Counted from the first letter of the stretch, positions 22,374 to 32,575 are shown. The stretch is DNA of 64,000 bases from Eutypella sp. D-1 (GCA_023313575.1 JAJTTP010000015.1:372001-436000), one strand, 5' to 3'. Program-made: numbers and translations. The notes: generated by a model from the letters alone, not told the origin.

Positions 22374-25196
22374 TTAACCATGATGGTACACTGGTCCACG
22401 AGGGTCTTCGGCGTATACGACCTCGGGTTGCGCGGCACGGGGTCGTTCGATGTAGGTGACCTCGTCATCCCGGGGTAAGGGCCTCTCGTAATAACGCTCC
22501 ACCGGCCGGACGCTGAACTCGCGCCGAGGAAGATCCGCCTCTGTCGGTCTGGCGCCGTATTCATGGACAACGGGAGGCATGGCCTCTCTAATGGCCTCCG
22601 GGCGGACACTCGTAGTAAACTGCCTCGGGGGGACCTCTGGCCTTGTGCTCTGCAGCCTCCCGCGGTACGGGTCTACTTCCACGGGACGAACGCTGATGGG
22701 CCTCGGGACATACTCCCTCGAGTAATCTTCAGGGAGTCGCCGCTCGGCCGCGCTTCCGTACTGGACGTATTCTGGAGGCGCCTCGCGGGCCGGCTGAATA
22801 GGATAGTCGCGCTCACGATAGCCCCTATATTCCATACCTCTATAGTCCGGTGGTTGAGTTACCACTCGCCGTGAATGCATTGCCGGCGATGCACGACGGT
22901 AGAGCACACCGTCTTGCTCGAATGTGTCGGCGCCTGGTATGCGTGACCCAGCCCGCATCGATGCCCGTTCATATATAATTTCGGGCTCTCCTGGTCTATT
23001 GGTAGGCATAACCGAAACAGGACGGACGGTACTGGCAGGACGCGGAGGCTCGATGTACTGACGACCGTACTCATCCACTATGATTCGAGAGGGAGGGACA
23101 GCGGGGGGTGCCATGTGAGGCGATCGTCCATCAGTCATCACGGGGGAGCGGGACCTGCCGCGGGTAGGGTAGGGCCGTACACTGGTCCGTCCGTCTACAG
23201 GGAAGGCAGACGCCTCTTGGTAGATTGGCTGTGCAACCGAGTAGGAAGCTGACCGTATCGGACGTGCTTCGCTGCTGCCATACGGGGCGGCGTACCTAGG
23301 CGGTGATTGGATTCGGCGCACGTATTGCACAGGCGCACCATCCGGACCGTAATCCTCATATACCACGCGTTCTGGCCTCCGATCCTCATACACAACGTGC
23401 TCTGGCCTCTGACTAGGCGGTGCCGCTGAATAGCGTATTTGTCGAGCATATGGCTCTTCTACCCCCTCCCAGCTGTACGGAAGCCTATCCTGCACGGGAA
23501 CTGGTTCGTGATACTCACGTTGTACTCTCGAGGCTGGGCGGCCTAGCATCGGCTCATCGTATGCCAGCTCTTCCACTTGTCTTTGCAACGGCCGCTGCCT
23601 CTTTGGAGGGCGGGCAAAATTTTGCGCCGAGAGTGGTGATGGGGATCGGGGCTCAGGTTTGATATCAGGAGAGCCCGGGGCAGTGTGTGTTCTGGTCTCA
23701 GCCTTTCTCTTGTTCTTTTTCTTGTTCGCCTTCTTCTTACTGCCCTTGTCGCCCTGTGGAGAACTCTCGGGACTGGTAATCGGTTGCTGTTGTCTCAGAG
23801 CCGCGACTGGCGCGGGTGCAGCTTGCAGGATGCTGATATCTGGTTGGGTGATGGGAGGCTGATGGGCTATAGCTAAGGGGGAAACGTGTGCAGGCTGAGG
23901 CGCGTACGGAGACAAGTCATGGGCCCGGATCACGCGAGGCTCGTGTATTCTTAGGTTCGCACTGTGGGGTGGTGGTTGGTGTAGACTCTGCATACGGTTG
24001 CTATCAGTAGGCTGATCAGAATCGGTGTTACCAGAATCACCGGCAGATCCACTCTCGCCAGAGCTGATGACCTGAGGTTCTACGTCGTATCGTTGGTGTG
24101 GCGGCCGCGCAAGATCTGATGGAACACTAGTCTGTGGTATTTGGGGAGCGGCAGTGTTTTGTGATAGACTATTAGCCGGTGCGATATTGGGTAGTAAATA
24201 CTGGCCAGCCATGCTTGCACCTGGATCTAGAGGAGCACTCTGTCTTATAGGTGCTTGTTGGAGCGGCGCAGCGGGGATAGGAAGTGGTTGAGGGTTAAAC
24301 TGGAGTGTCGGGGAATACGCGTCATTCTGGGGTGGCGAGTCTGGAGCAGCATCGTCTTGCATCTGTACATCTGCCGGGGACTTCTGAGCTCGAGGTGAGG
24401 GGACAGCGGCAGCGAACTCAGGGGTAACATGTTGACTAGAATAAAACGTGTTGTCGTCAAACGAATCACCGGAGTCCGTAGCATTAGAAGCCAGGTTAGC
24501 ATCAGGAATAATCGGGGCAGAAGTGGCCTGAACTAGAGTCAAAGCCTTAGCGAGAATGTCGGTAAGATCGAGCTCTTGGAGACGATCAGGTTGCTGTAAA
24601 GCAGATTTGAGAGTAGCCTTCCGACGCTCTTCTACCTGATCCTTTAAGCTTTTCTCAATTCTCTGTCTCTGCAGATGCGTCTCTGCTTTGATCAGGCCCT
24701 GAGACTTCTCAAGTAACACAGGATTAAATTCTGTCTTGCCAGAGTTAAGATTCTTGGAGTTGCTGGGGGTGGCAGGAGGCTTATTCCCCGTTAGAGCAAC
24801 AGGCGGCTGCTGTGAATTCGCGTTAAACGACTGCACATTGTCCTTTCGATGCCCATTAACACCTGCAACGCGAGGAAGAGGATGGGCTGAAGCAGACGCA
24901 GCAGGGGCTTCCGATGCAGAAGCGGCAGAAGCAGCAAAAGCGGTGGTAGCGTTAGGTTGAATACGAGTGACCGCTGAAGACCTCCCTTGACCTTGAGTTG
25001 AAGCTGGTACTTTGATACGCGGGTGTTTGCCTGCTAGGATGGTATCACGAAATGCAACGATTTTCTGATACTCGTGAATTTTCTCGAGGTCAACAGCGGA
25101 GAGCGCCGCTTCTGATGACCCATCGCTCGTACGGCTCAGGCTCAAGGCCGCCGCCGAGTCTGTTGACGTTGACACGGCTATAGCAGACTGTGCCAT
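22374..25196 (-). CDS. Large intrinsically disordered protein, 940 aa, putatively nuclear
   Basis: A single uninterrupted frame; I do not recognise the family. A short ordered-looking N-terminal element (about residues 36-63, with HEYQKIVAFRDTILAGKHPR) and a charged helical, probably coiled-coil segment (about 164-222, with QRQRIEKSLKDQVEERRKA) are the only likely folded parts. The rest is rich in Pro, Ser, Gln and Arg. Two basic clusters look like nuclear localisation signals: KKKANKKKNKRK near residue 484 and PPKRQRP near 528. The C-terminal 350 residues contain recurring VVYED, SVRP and YxxRP motifs with many Tyr, Arg and Pro, as in low-complexity RNA-associated or scaffold proteins. The start at 25196 is the most upstream ATG, 11 nt inside an exact TACCTAGGTA site. 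Coding status is strongly supported by length and by the absence of stops in moderate-GC DNA. Function unknown. Confidence 0.8.
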   Translation of the reverse strand: MAQSAIAVSTSTDSAAALSLSRTSDGSSEAALSAVDLEKIHEYQKIVAFRDTILAGKHPRIKVPASTQGQGRSSAVTRIQPNATTAFAASAASASEAPAASASAHPLPRVAGVNGHRKDNVQSFNANSQQPPVALTGNKPPATPSNSKNLNSGKTEFNPVLLEKSQGLIKAETHLQRQRIEKSLKDQVEERRKATLKSALQQPDRLQELDLTDILAKALTLVQATSAPIIPDANLASNATDSGDSFDDNTFYSSQHVTPEFAAAVPSPRAQKSPADVQMQDDAAPDSPPQNDAYSPTLQFNPQPLPIPAAPLQQAPIRQSAPLDPGASMAGQYLLPNIAPANSLSQNTAAPQIPQTSVPSDLARPPHQRYDVEPQVISSGESGSAGDSGNTDSDQPTDSNRMQSLHQPPPHSANLRIHEPRVIRAHDLSPYAPQPAHVSPLAIAHQPPITQPDISILQAAPAPVAALRQQQPITSPESSPQGDKGSKKKANKKKNKRKAETRTHTAPGSPDIKPEPRSPSPLSAQNFARPPKRQRPLQRQVEELAYDEPMLGRPASRVQREYHEPVPVQDRLPYSWEGVEEPYARQIRYSAAPPSQRPEHVVYEDRRPERVVYEDYGPDGAPVQYVRRIQSPPRYAAPYGSSEARPIRSASYSVAQPIYQEASAFPVDGRTSVRPYPTRGRSRSPVMTDGRSPHMAPPAVPPSRIIVDEYGRQYIEPPRPASTVRPVSVMPTNRPGEPEIIYERASMRAGSRIPGADTFEQDGVLYRRASPAMHSRRVVTQPPDYRGMEYRGYRERDYPIQPAREAPPEYVQYGSAAERRLPEDYSREYVPRPISVRPVEVDPYRGRLQSTRPEVPPRQFTTSVRPEAIREAMPPVVHEYGARPTEADLPRREFSVRPVERYYERPLPRDDEVTYIERPRAAQPEVVYAEDPRGPVYHHG

Positions 25197-25207
25197 GATA
25201 TCTAAGA

Positions 25208-25217
25208 TACCTAGGTA
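25208..25217. repeat. TACCTAGGTA palindrome, copy 2
   Basis: Exact copy 11 nt upstream of the start codon of the disordered-protein gene, so probably in its 5' leader or core promoter. Confidence 0.8.
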
Positions 25218-25790
25218 GTGACAGCGACAATAACAGTGGAAGAAAAAGTTAGCCGACCAGCAAGATACAGATGGGCATAACCTCTATGCCAACTGAGATG
25301 ATGCCAAATGGGCAAAATAGGTGCCTATTAGAGTATCATGTAAGGCTTATACAATCACGATGCTATTTATTGCAACAAGAAGAAGAAAAAAAGAAAAGGT
25401 TTGGAAGTGAAGGGGATGATAATGGGATGGGTTATGGGTGTTAGTCTGTTCTAGACTTCCCTCCCTGGATGCTGTTGTTGTTTTTGTTTTTTTCTTGTTT
25501 TTACAACAATACGATACGTGGATGGAACTGGAGAAAACAGATTGTTTGCTATGATCGCACTCTGGAACTTTTTTAAGTTACAAGTTACACTTCGTGTGTA
25601 CCTGGGTATGTACCTACCTGGTAGATGCATGTCCACTGGTATTTTATTCTTTTATTCCAGCCCCCACTATTCTCAGCCAAGCATTGTAGAACCTGGATGG
25701 CTGGCCATTCCAGGTATCTAGGTACAGTCTTGACAGGCTGACAGGCTAGTAGTACATTAAAGTAAATGTCATTATACATAGGGGCCTGTG

Positions 25791-25800
25791 TACCTAGGTA
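25791..25800. repeat. TACCTAGGTA palindrome, copy 3
   Basis: Exact copy immediately continued by CCTAG, so the longer unit TACCTAGGTACCTAG combines two overlapping palindromes (TACCTAGGTA and CTAGGTACCTAG). Confidence 0.8.
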
Positions 25801-26574
25801 CCTAGTTTCCTCCGAGTCGGAAATATCCAGCCTAACTAAATCGGTACCTAGGGTATTTAGGTATATACCGGCAGTAGTATTGTGAACCACAGGGCTAGCT
25901 TTACAACTTTTGCATTTACTCGCCGGTGACTCAAGATAAAATAGCGATTACAACATTAGTTACAAAATAGCTGCAAATGCCTTACCAAATCCCGGGAATA
26001 TGGATATGTATATCTGCATTTTAAAAGAGGTCTTAGTGGTAGTATTAGTTGGTAGACTGAAGTAAGTAGTATAAAGAAAAGAAGACTGTTTGTTTTATTT
26101 TTTGCCTTATATGCGGCAGTTAATTTGAAAAGATTCCCCTTGCTTCCAGAAAAAAATAAATAAGGTCTATAGTTTATAAGAAAAAATAAGAAAAAAACTC
26201 TAAACTAGAAGCATACAAACAGTAAAATCTACCTATATGACCTCCTCTCAGCTCTAGCTAGGCATCCGATCATCGCCGACAGCTATCAAATCACTTCTGC
26301 CCAACTTCACCTGGGCAATCAACCCCCACCACACCTCCCCCTCCCCCCCTTTCAGGAACTAAGTATAAAAAGCAATAGTAGATAGCTACCTAGCTGCTCT
26401 TCTTGCGTCATATACACCTGACAGGAGAAAACACCCCAAAACTCTCACCACCCTCACTCAGTCCAATAGCAAAGTTCTCGACCAAAAAAAGCCATAAACC
26501 ATCCCCATAATCTCTTTTTTTCCCTTCTTCGTACAACCGCAGAAGTGAGTGACCTGTGTGGAGGCTATCAATAA

Positions 26575-27672
26575 ATGGCGGCGCAAACTACGAGCCCCAA
26601 CGGGGTCACGACCACGGCTACGACGGACACGCGCCCCGTCTTATTCTTGTAAGTGTGCTTTACAACAGAGAGGATCACAACGAAGAGAGAGAGACGGATA
26701 TGCTAACTTCAGTTACAGCGATATCGACAACTGTCTATACCCCAGAAGTGAGTCAGCCTAGCCTGTCTGCATATTAAACCCTGTCTATCATGGGGGAGCG
26801 GAAGGGGCCGGGACCGTTTCGAGGGGGATCCGGCAGACAGTTAATGAATGAAGGCTAACACGGCACCGACCGCCGGGGGGAGGGAACCAGGCACGAAGGT
26901 CTACGACCTAATGGTAGAGCTAATCGACCAATTCTTCGCGAACCACCTGGGGGTCGGGGCGGAGGAGGCGGAGCGGCTGCACCAGGAGTACTACCGGCAC
27001 TACGGGCTAGCGATCGAGGGGTTAGTAGAGCACCACCAGATCGATCCCCTGGAGTACAACAGGCTCGTCGACGACGCGCTGCCGCTCGAGGACATCATCC
27101 GGCCCGATCCGCGCCTGCGCGCCCTCCTCGCCGACCTCGACACCCAGCAAGTCCGCCCCTGGCTCCTCACCAACGCCTACGTCACCCACGCCCGCCGCGT
27201 CGTCCGTCTCCTCGAGGTCGAGGACCGCTTTGAGGGGCTCACGTATTGCGATTATGCGAAGATCCCTATCGTCTGTAAGCCGCATAAGGATATGTATGCG
27301 AGGGCCATGCGGGAGGCTGGCGTCGAGCGCACGGAGGACTGCTACTTCGTCGGTAAGTTTTTCTTTTCTTCTTCTTTCTTTCTTTCTTTCTTCCCTTCAG
27401 AGATCAGTTACTTGAGCAATCTTTCACATCTCCGATGCTCGAAATGTGTGTTTCGGGTTCATCATCGTACTGCCACTCTGACAACCCCCATCGCCCCCCC
27501 AGACGATTCGCACACCAACTGCGTGAGCGCGGCCGAGTTCGGCTGGACGACGGCGCATCTGGTCGAGGAGGGGCTTCCGGAGCCGAAGACGAAGGCGTGC
27601 CAGCACCAGATCCGGCACCTGGAGGAGCTGCGGTCGATATGGCCGCAGTTCTTCAAGTCGACTTCTTCCTAG
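26575..27672 (+). CDS. SDT1: HAD-superfamily pyrimidine 5'-nucleotidase (SDT1/PHM8 type)
   Basis: Cytosolic HAD phosphatase that removes phosphate from pyrimidine nucleoside monophosphates; yeast Sdt1 and Phm8 act in nucleotide salvage and Phm8 also on lysophosphatidate (family knowledge). Four exons: 26575-26648, 26719-26747 (29 nt), 26891-27352 and 27503-27672, giving 244 aa. The tiny exon 2 carries the catalytic motif: FDIDNCLYP, with nucleophile D26 and acid/base D28. Motif II is LLTNAYV (T128), motif III K164 in VCKPHKDMY, and motif IV D189/D190 in VDDSHTN, whose first Asp codon is split by intron 3. Intron 2 has a perfect GCTAACAC branch region; intron 3 contains a CTTT microsatellite. 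Each junction restores frame and the motif order is canonical. SDT1 and PHM8 cannot be told apart here; the symbol is by class. It converges on MED21. Confidence 0.9.
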
Positions 27673-28222
27673 AGACCCCCCCCCCCCTTTCTCGCCAGGG
27701 CTTGAAACGTCCCGTTGGTGAAGGAGACGGAAGGGGCCATTATCTTCTCCCGACATCTCATGTAGATAGCCTGCTTTTACATAGTAGAATCGGTGCAATC
27801 TGAGGATATAGGCACCGTGGGGAAGGTTACGTGTTGGACATAGAAGAAGACATATCCTACTACGAGAAGAAAAGAAAAAAAAGAAGAAATGATACCAAAG
27901 ATTTTTGTTTTTAGAAATGGGAGTCCATAATTAAAGATAATCTATTCATGCATCAGAACCACGGCTGCCTTTTTTTCCTGACATAAATGCGCTTGAATTT
28001 CTTCTTTTTTCCCCGGAACGCCTCGCGAGCAGAATTAAACCTAGGGTATCATCATGGTGTATTGTCTTTTTTCTTTCTCAGCTCCCCCTCGGCAGCCCAC
28101 GCCCCCGCTCACAATTATCTAGGTCTGCATGTAGATACCCTCTTGCAATAATAACCGTATAGCATGCGCGCATGTGCGCGTGTACGCTACGTGTGTGTGT
28201 GTGTGTATATGTGTGCACAAGA
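27673..28222. other. Convergent 3' spacer
   Basis: 550 bp between the 3' ends of the nucleotidase gene and MED21. It has poly-C and A/T homopolymers and a (GT)n run near 28191-28207 that lies close to the MED21 stop. No gene was seen. Confidence 0.6.
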
Positions 28223-28735
28223 TCACGGGCGGCGCACACTCCGGATGACCTCGTCGAGCTTAGCGAGGGTGTCCTCGCGCTCCTTGATAGCGTCCTGGCG
28301 CTGGGCCTCGGCGACGCGGAGCTCCTCCTCGAGCTCCTTGATATTGCGCTCCTGGTCCTGCTCGCTGTTGTCGAGCCCCGGCAGGATCGAGATCAGGTAC
28401 TCGATCTGCTGCTCCTTCGTGATCAGGTCCTGCGCCAGCTCCACCTGCGACGCCTTGAATACGTCCGCCGGGTGCGGGTCCACTAGAGAGAAAGAATGCA
28501 ACAAAGGATTAGTTATTGCCGTGCAAGCGATCTTCCATCTGTGACTATGGGAGAAGGGAAGGGGGTGGGATTACAAACCCTCCTGCTGATCGGGCTCCTG
28601 CTTCACATCCCTGATCTGATCATTAGGGCCCAGGGTCTCGAGGTTGTGGTGGCGGTTGATGTAGTGGATGGACGCGACGAACTGCTGGGCCAGCTGGTCG
28701 ACCGCGTCCTGAAGCTGAGTAAGTCTATCGCCCAT
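28223..28735 (-). CDS. MED21: Mediator complex subunit 21 (Srb7)
   Basis: Small helical subunit of the Mediator middle module; it pairs with MED7 through a long coiled coil and transmits activator signals to RNA polymerase II in the nucleus (family knowledge). Two exons, 28735-28579 and 28482-28223, give 138 aa, the usual size. The N-terminus [16 protein letters not shown] plus HYINRHH is the family signature. The rest ([15 protein letters not shown], then a Glu/Arg-rich coiled coil) matches the MED21 C-terminal helix. The 96-bp intron has GT/AG ends and splits a Val codon. The start is the first ATG and matches the conserved MxDRLTQLQ start. It is divergent from RRG7 with 623 bp between. Confidence 0.95.
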
Positions 28736-29358
28736 TCTCAGTTAAACGGCGCAGGTGGTGCACCATATCTATATTGTACCAAGGGCAAGGGCAAGGGCGG
28801 CGCGGGTGGTGGACTGGACGGGTTGAGTTAATAGTGATGGTAGGATCAGGATCGGTCCTTTTTTTGGTTTGTCGAGTCTGCTTTTTGTTAATGAGGCGCG
28901 GGACGGACGGCGAGGTTGGTGTTGTCGACGGTTAAGGGCGGGGTTTATGTAGAGTTGGCTTTGTGATAGAATAAATATCGTCACAAGAGAGTCTGGTTAT
29001 CTTTCAATGTTCTAGATTCCAATGTTGCTTCTGACCTTCCAAGGTTCCACCCTAAGTTACTTAAGGTATCAGCCGTGGAGGGGATTGTAGGTACACTATT
29101 AGCGGGCTAGGTGGCTCTAGCTCCCCGTACTCTGGACACTGAGCTACAGCTATGGTATATACCTACCTAGGCTTGCTAGGGTACATAGAAATGCAACCTC
29201 GATCCGGAATTAACTAACATAGGAAATCGACTAATATTAAAAAAAAGTTTCCCATTGTGAAGTGAAAAAGCACCCATATAACCACAACTTGTTCTTTCTT
29301 TACCCATTAACTACCTAGGTATACACACACAGTTGTCTGACGACTCAACTATAATGGA
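28736..29358. promoter_or_regulatory. Divergent promoter region MED21 / RRG7
   Basis: 623 bp between two outward-facing start codons. It contains an exact TACCTAGGTA at 29312-29321 and partial copies near 29160. The region close to RRG7 is A/T- and C-rich. The RRG7 end carries the two-codon uORF listed separately. Confidence 0.5.
29312..29321. repeat. TACCTAGGTA palindrome, copy 4
   Basis: Exact copy ending 37 nt before the RRG7 start codon. Confidence 0.8.
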
Positions 29359-29362
29359 ATGA
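29354..29362 (+). promoter_or_regulatory. Two-codon uORF overlapping the RRG7 start
   Basis: The frame ATG-GAA-TGA ends in a stop codon that shares bases with the RRG7 start (ATGA at 29359-29362). The upstream ATG has A at -3 and G at +4, a better initiation context than the main ATG. If transcription starts upstream of 29354, RRG7 would depend on leaky scanning or termination-reinitiation. Confidence 0.5.
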
Positions 29363-30387
29363 GGTTCGCCTCGGCTCTCTACCGGGGACGGTGCCGATTG
29401 CCTATACCACCACCACCACCACCAATATTATCATCATCATGCAGAACCAAAAACAGCAACCCCTCCATACCACCCTCCTCCTCCTTCTGCCGGGGTCCCT
29501 CCCCGGTTAACCGTCACCCAGCGCACACACGAGCATCCTCAACATCGCCATCACCCTCACCCTCACCCTCACCATCAACAACAACAGAAGAAACGAACCC
29601 CAGCCCCGCATCGAACAACAATAGCCCACGGTACCCCGACGCAGCGAACACGACACACCACGACCTCGCCACATACCTAGCCTACGCCGCACGAACAGGT
29701 CTCGACACGGCATCGAGCACGTACGTAGGCACCGCGTACGAATACGTAGTCGCGGCGTCGCTACGACGATTAGGTCTCGATCTGCGCCGCGTCGGCGGGC
29801 GCGATGACTGCGGTATCGATCTGTTAGGCACCTGGACCCTGCCCATCCCCGTATCTCCCACCACCACATCCTCGTCCTCCGACGCACCCCTCCGCATCCT
29901 CCTGCAATGCAAAGCCACAGGCCGCTCTTCGCGCGTCGGTCCGCACTACATCCGAGAACTCGAAGGTGCGTTCGCAGGGGCGCCAGCGGGGTGGCGGGGG
30001 CGCAGAAATTCGGACGGTAGCAGCGGCAGCGGTACTGGTGGTGGGGGCGTATTAGCCCTACTAGCGGCGCAGAAGCCCGCGACGAAGGGCATGCGCGAGG
30101 CGCTGGGACGCAGCCGGTGGCCGATGGGCTACGTGTCGTGCACTTCGGACGGGCATCTCGAGCAGCTGCTGTGGAACCGGCGCGCCGAGGAGGAAGGGCT
30201 CGCGGGTCTCGGCGTCGGCGTCCGATACGTCGCCAGTAGCGGCGGTGGCAGCCAGCCGGACCAGGAGCTCATTCTTACCTGGAGGGGGAACCCCTATCTG
30301 CCCGGCGCCGATGAGTCCGGGCCCCCCGAGCCGGACGCCGCCCGTGCCGAGACATCGCCGGGTTTTGCTGCGGGGAGCTCCGCTTGA
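29359..30387 (+). CDS. RRG7: Mitochondrial respiratory-growth protein Rrg7 (DUF2034, PD-(D/E)XK fold)
   Basis: Fungal mitochondrial protein needed for respiratory growth in yeast, with a restriction-endonuclease-like fold; its substrate is unknown (family knowledge). One exon, 342 aa. Residues 1-20 are Arg-rich and non-acidic, like a mitochondrial presequence, followed by a long Pro/Ser/Thr low-complexity linker to about residue 90. The conserved core starts at YVGTAYEY (E128), then RVGGRDDCGIDLLG (D154) and ILLQCKA (Q183, K185): the E...D...QxK arrangement of PD-(D/E)XK nucleases, so the catalytic set looks intact. The segment to about residue 290 (VGPHYIRELEGAF, ALLAAQKPATKGMREAL, MGYVSCTSDG) fits the DUF2034 pattern. 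A Gly/Ser insertion lies near residue 215. The tail is Pro/Ala-rich. The start is the first ATG in this frame. Confidence 0.88.
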   Translation: MRFASALYRGRCRLPIPPPPPPILSSSCRTKNSNPSIPPSSSFCRGPSPVNRHPAHTRASSTSPSPSPSPSPSTTTEETNPSPASNNNSPRYPDAANTTHHDLATYLAYAARTGLDTASSTYVGTAYEYVVAASLRRLGLDLRRVGGRDDCGIDLLGTWTLPIPVSPTTTSSSSDAPLRILLQCKATGRSSRVGPHYIRELEGAFAGAPAGWRGRRNSDGSSGSGTGGGGVLALLAAQKPATKGMREALGRSRWPMGYVSCTSDGHLEQLLWNRRAEEEGLAGLGVGVRYVASSGGGSQPDQELILTWRGNPYLPGADESGPPEPDAARAETSPGFAAGSSA

Positions 30388-31108
30388 GTGGCTGGGTTGT
30401 CCTAAAAGATCGGATCGGTCTTTTCTCCCCCCCCCCCCCCCCCCCACCTCGGACTTGCAATGGTGGCCTGTTGTTCAGTGTATCGTATCCTCCTGGACGT
30501 ATTGCTTAGTGCTGATGAGGGGGGCCAAACATATAAACTATATATATACCAAATCAAAATTATGATTAATACTGAAGTCTACATCATTGCTAGTGGAGGG
30601 GAGACGAGGCTTCCTAACCTTCGTAACTACTGTGCCAAATACCCAATTCAAGAACCCCGGTCCATTGACAGCGAAGCTTATCACGTATAATTTATGCCTG
30701 TAAAACAAGTTTATAGCCGGGAATGTACTGCGTATTTCCAACGTTACGTCTCAGCCGGGATAAGTATATAAAACAAAACTCCAAAGAGTTAAAAAAAAAA
30801 ACAGCCCCAAAATTATAAAAAGCCCATACGCCGCCCAGCCGACCTGTTAATCATGACTTTCGTTTCGTTTCCGCTCCCCTTTCCTTTGCCGTCGTAATAA
30901 GTAATATAGCGACTCCCGTACCCTACCCAGACGAAGAGTCGATGTTACCAAAAACCCTCCCCGCCTAGAAGAGGTACATAGACCAAAAGGTTTTCCAGTA
31001 AAAGCCACTCCCCCCCCTCCAAAAAAATCAACGTGCACAGCACAGCAACCTCCGCCATGCATGTGTGTGTGCGCAAGCGGTGTCCCAAAGCCACAAAAAA
31101 AAAAAAAC
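30388..31108. other. Convergent 3' spacer with poly-C run
   Basis: Spacer between RRG7 and the gene at 31109. It includes a 19-C homopolymer (30427-30445) about 40 bp past the RRG7 stop, then A/T-rich DNA. Frames here are short and featureless. Confidence 0.6.
30427..30445. repeat. Poly-C run of 19
   Basis: Uninterrupted cytosine homopolymer in the putative 3' UTR of RRG7. Its length is prone to sequencing or assembly error. Confidence 0.85.
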
Positions 31109-31777
31109 CTAATCATTCCAGATAGCAGCGCGAGCCCTCTCGACCTCCTCGAGGCGGCGCTTCTCGGCCTCGCGCTCCTCGTCGCGGCGCCGGCGCTCCT
31201 TCTCGCGCACGGCGCGGTCGTAGGCCCTCTGTTCCTCCGTGGGACGCGGGGCTCGCATCCCCAGGGCGCCCGCGATCATGCGCCGCGCCACCGCGTCCGT
31301 CTTCTCCGGCCTCCTGCTGCCGCCTGCTGCGTCTCCATCGCTGCCGCTGTGCTCGCGCCGCGGTGGTGGGGGTTGTTGCTGTCGCGTTGTTGCGGGGGAG
31401 GAGTCCTCCGTCACGGCTCCTAGCTGCTGCGTCCAGGGCACGGAGTCGGCGTCGTAGTTCGTCGGAGTTGCCGGGGTCGGCGGCGGCGCCCGGAACCCGG
31501 CCGCTTCGTAGGTCGGCGTTCCGGTACCGGTGTCGGTGCCGGTGTCGGTGTTGCTCGTGGACGTCAGGGGCGTGGGGATGATCTCGGATTCCGAGTCCGA
31601 GGACGCGTCCTCCCAGGAATCCAGGACCTCCGCTTTCTTCTTCTTCGTCGCCTTGCCTTTGCCCTTGCCCTTCTGCTCCGCGGGCGTTGTGGTGGCCTTG
31701 GACGACGACGACGACGGCGTCGTTGTCTCTAGCGATAGGCTGCCCATCGCTTTCGAGGCGTTGGATATCTCGGGCAT
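31109..31777 (-). CDS. Small charged protein with C-terminal coiled coil, 222 aa
   Basis: Single exon, family not recognised. Order from the N-terminus: a Ser/Thr-rich start, a basic KGKGKGKATKKKKAEVLDSW stretch (about residues 35-55) that could act as a nuclear localisation signal, an acidic EDASSDSESE patch, a Thr/Pro-rich linker, a short VPWTQQLGA element (about 114-122), and a strongly charged Arg/Glu helix over the last 50 residues ending in AIWND. The ordered C-terminal part (ARRMIAGALGMRAP onward) looks conserved in style. The pattern resembles small nuclear or ribosome-biogenesis accessory proteins, but that is inference. High GC means open frames arise easily, yet the residue composition is coherent and the start codon is a good ATG with an (AT)17 tract in the leader. 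Confidence 0.7.
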   Translation of the reverse strand: MPEISNASKAMGSLSLETTTPSSSSSKATTTPAEQKGKGKGKATKKKKAEVLDSWEDASSDSESEIIPTPLTSTSNTDTGTDTGTGTPTYEAAGFRAPPPTPATPTNYDADSVPWTQQLGAVTEDSSPATTRQQQPPPPRREHSGSDGDAAGGSRRPEKTDAVARRMIAGALGMRAPRPTEEQRAYDRAVREKERRRRDEEREAEKRRLEEVERARAAIWND

Positions 31778-31805
31778 AGTGGAAGCTGATTGCGATTACA
31801 CGACG

Positions 31806-31808
<3 letters not shown>

Positions 31809-31842
<34 letters not shown>
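31809..31842. repeat. (AT)17 microsatellite
   Basis: Perfect AT dinucleotide run 32 nt upstream of the start codon at 31777, so probably in the 5' leader or core promoter of that gene. Confidence 0.9.
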
Positions 31843-31845
<3 letters not shown>

Positions 31846-32565
31846 TATGTGAATGTATGTGAAGGGAATGCCGTCCGGAGATAGAAGGTTCACGGAGGGG
31901 TTATCAATGGTGGGGGTGGATGGGATGGATGGGCACCCTAGCTCAGCCAAGACAAGATAGCTACAAAGCCGTGAAATATGATGTAACTTCGGGACGACCA
32001 ATACGTTGATATATATAAAAATAGCGAAGAGCTTTACGCAGCCAGAAAAGCTATATATACGAGACAGACGGGATGGTATCAAATTGGATAGATACTCATC
32101 TCATGTTAAAAAGAGAGATGAGGGGAGAGATGATGAGGTTAAAGAAGTGGATGGACCTCGGAATGGTTGGACGACGGATGGACTGGTTAATTGTGTTTTT
32201 TTTTAGTTTACGCATATACTATACATAGTACATTAAGGTTTGGTGCGATTCAACACTGAACATTGGAAGGTGCTTGAGTGCCAACAATAAAGTTTAGAAA
32301 CTCTGTTCATACCTCTACGTACATAATTATGTAGTTATTTTCACCTCTTACATACGTATACGTAAACTTATGCCTATTCCTGCCAACACATTCTCACTTA
32401 CTCACGGGCTATACATAATTAACATTTTTCATAAGTCAATATCATGAATACCCCGATTGTGTATAATGTATAAGAAGCGTACCCGACTCATTAGAATAGG
32501 GTTGTTCAATGTTTGTACCTCCGTCACCTTTTTACCCCACAGCTCAGATGCCCCGCGATAATACG

Positions 32566-32575
32566 TACCTAGGTA
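32566..32575. repeat. TACCTAGGTA palindrome, copy 5
   Basis: Exact copy in the 2.8-kb divergent spacer, about 0.8 kb from one start codon and 2 kb from the other. Confidence 0.8.

Larger units (their letters stand above)
25197..26574. promoter_or_regulatory. Divergent intergenic region (disordered protein / SDT1-like)
   Basis: 1.38 kb between two outward-facing genes. It contains two exact TACCTAGGTA palindromes and several partial GGTACCTAG units between 25700 and 25870, then A/T-rich DNA. The last 300 bp before the nucleotidase gene are C/A-rich, as expected of a fungal 5' leader. No conserved frame was recognised. Confidence 0.5.
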
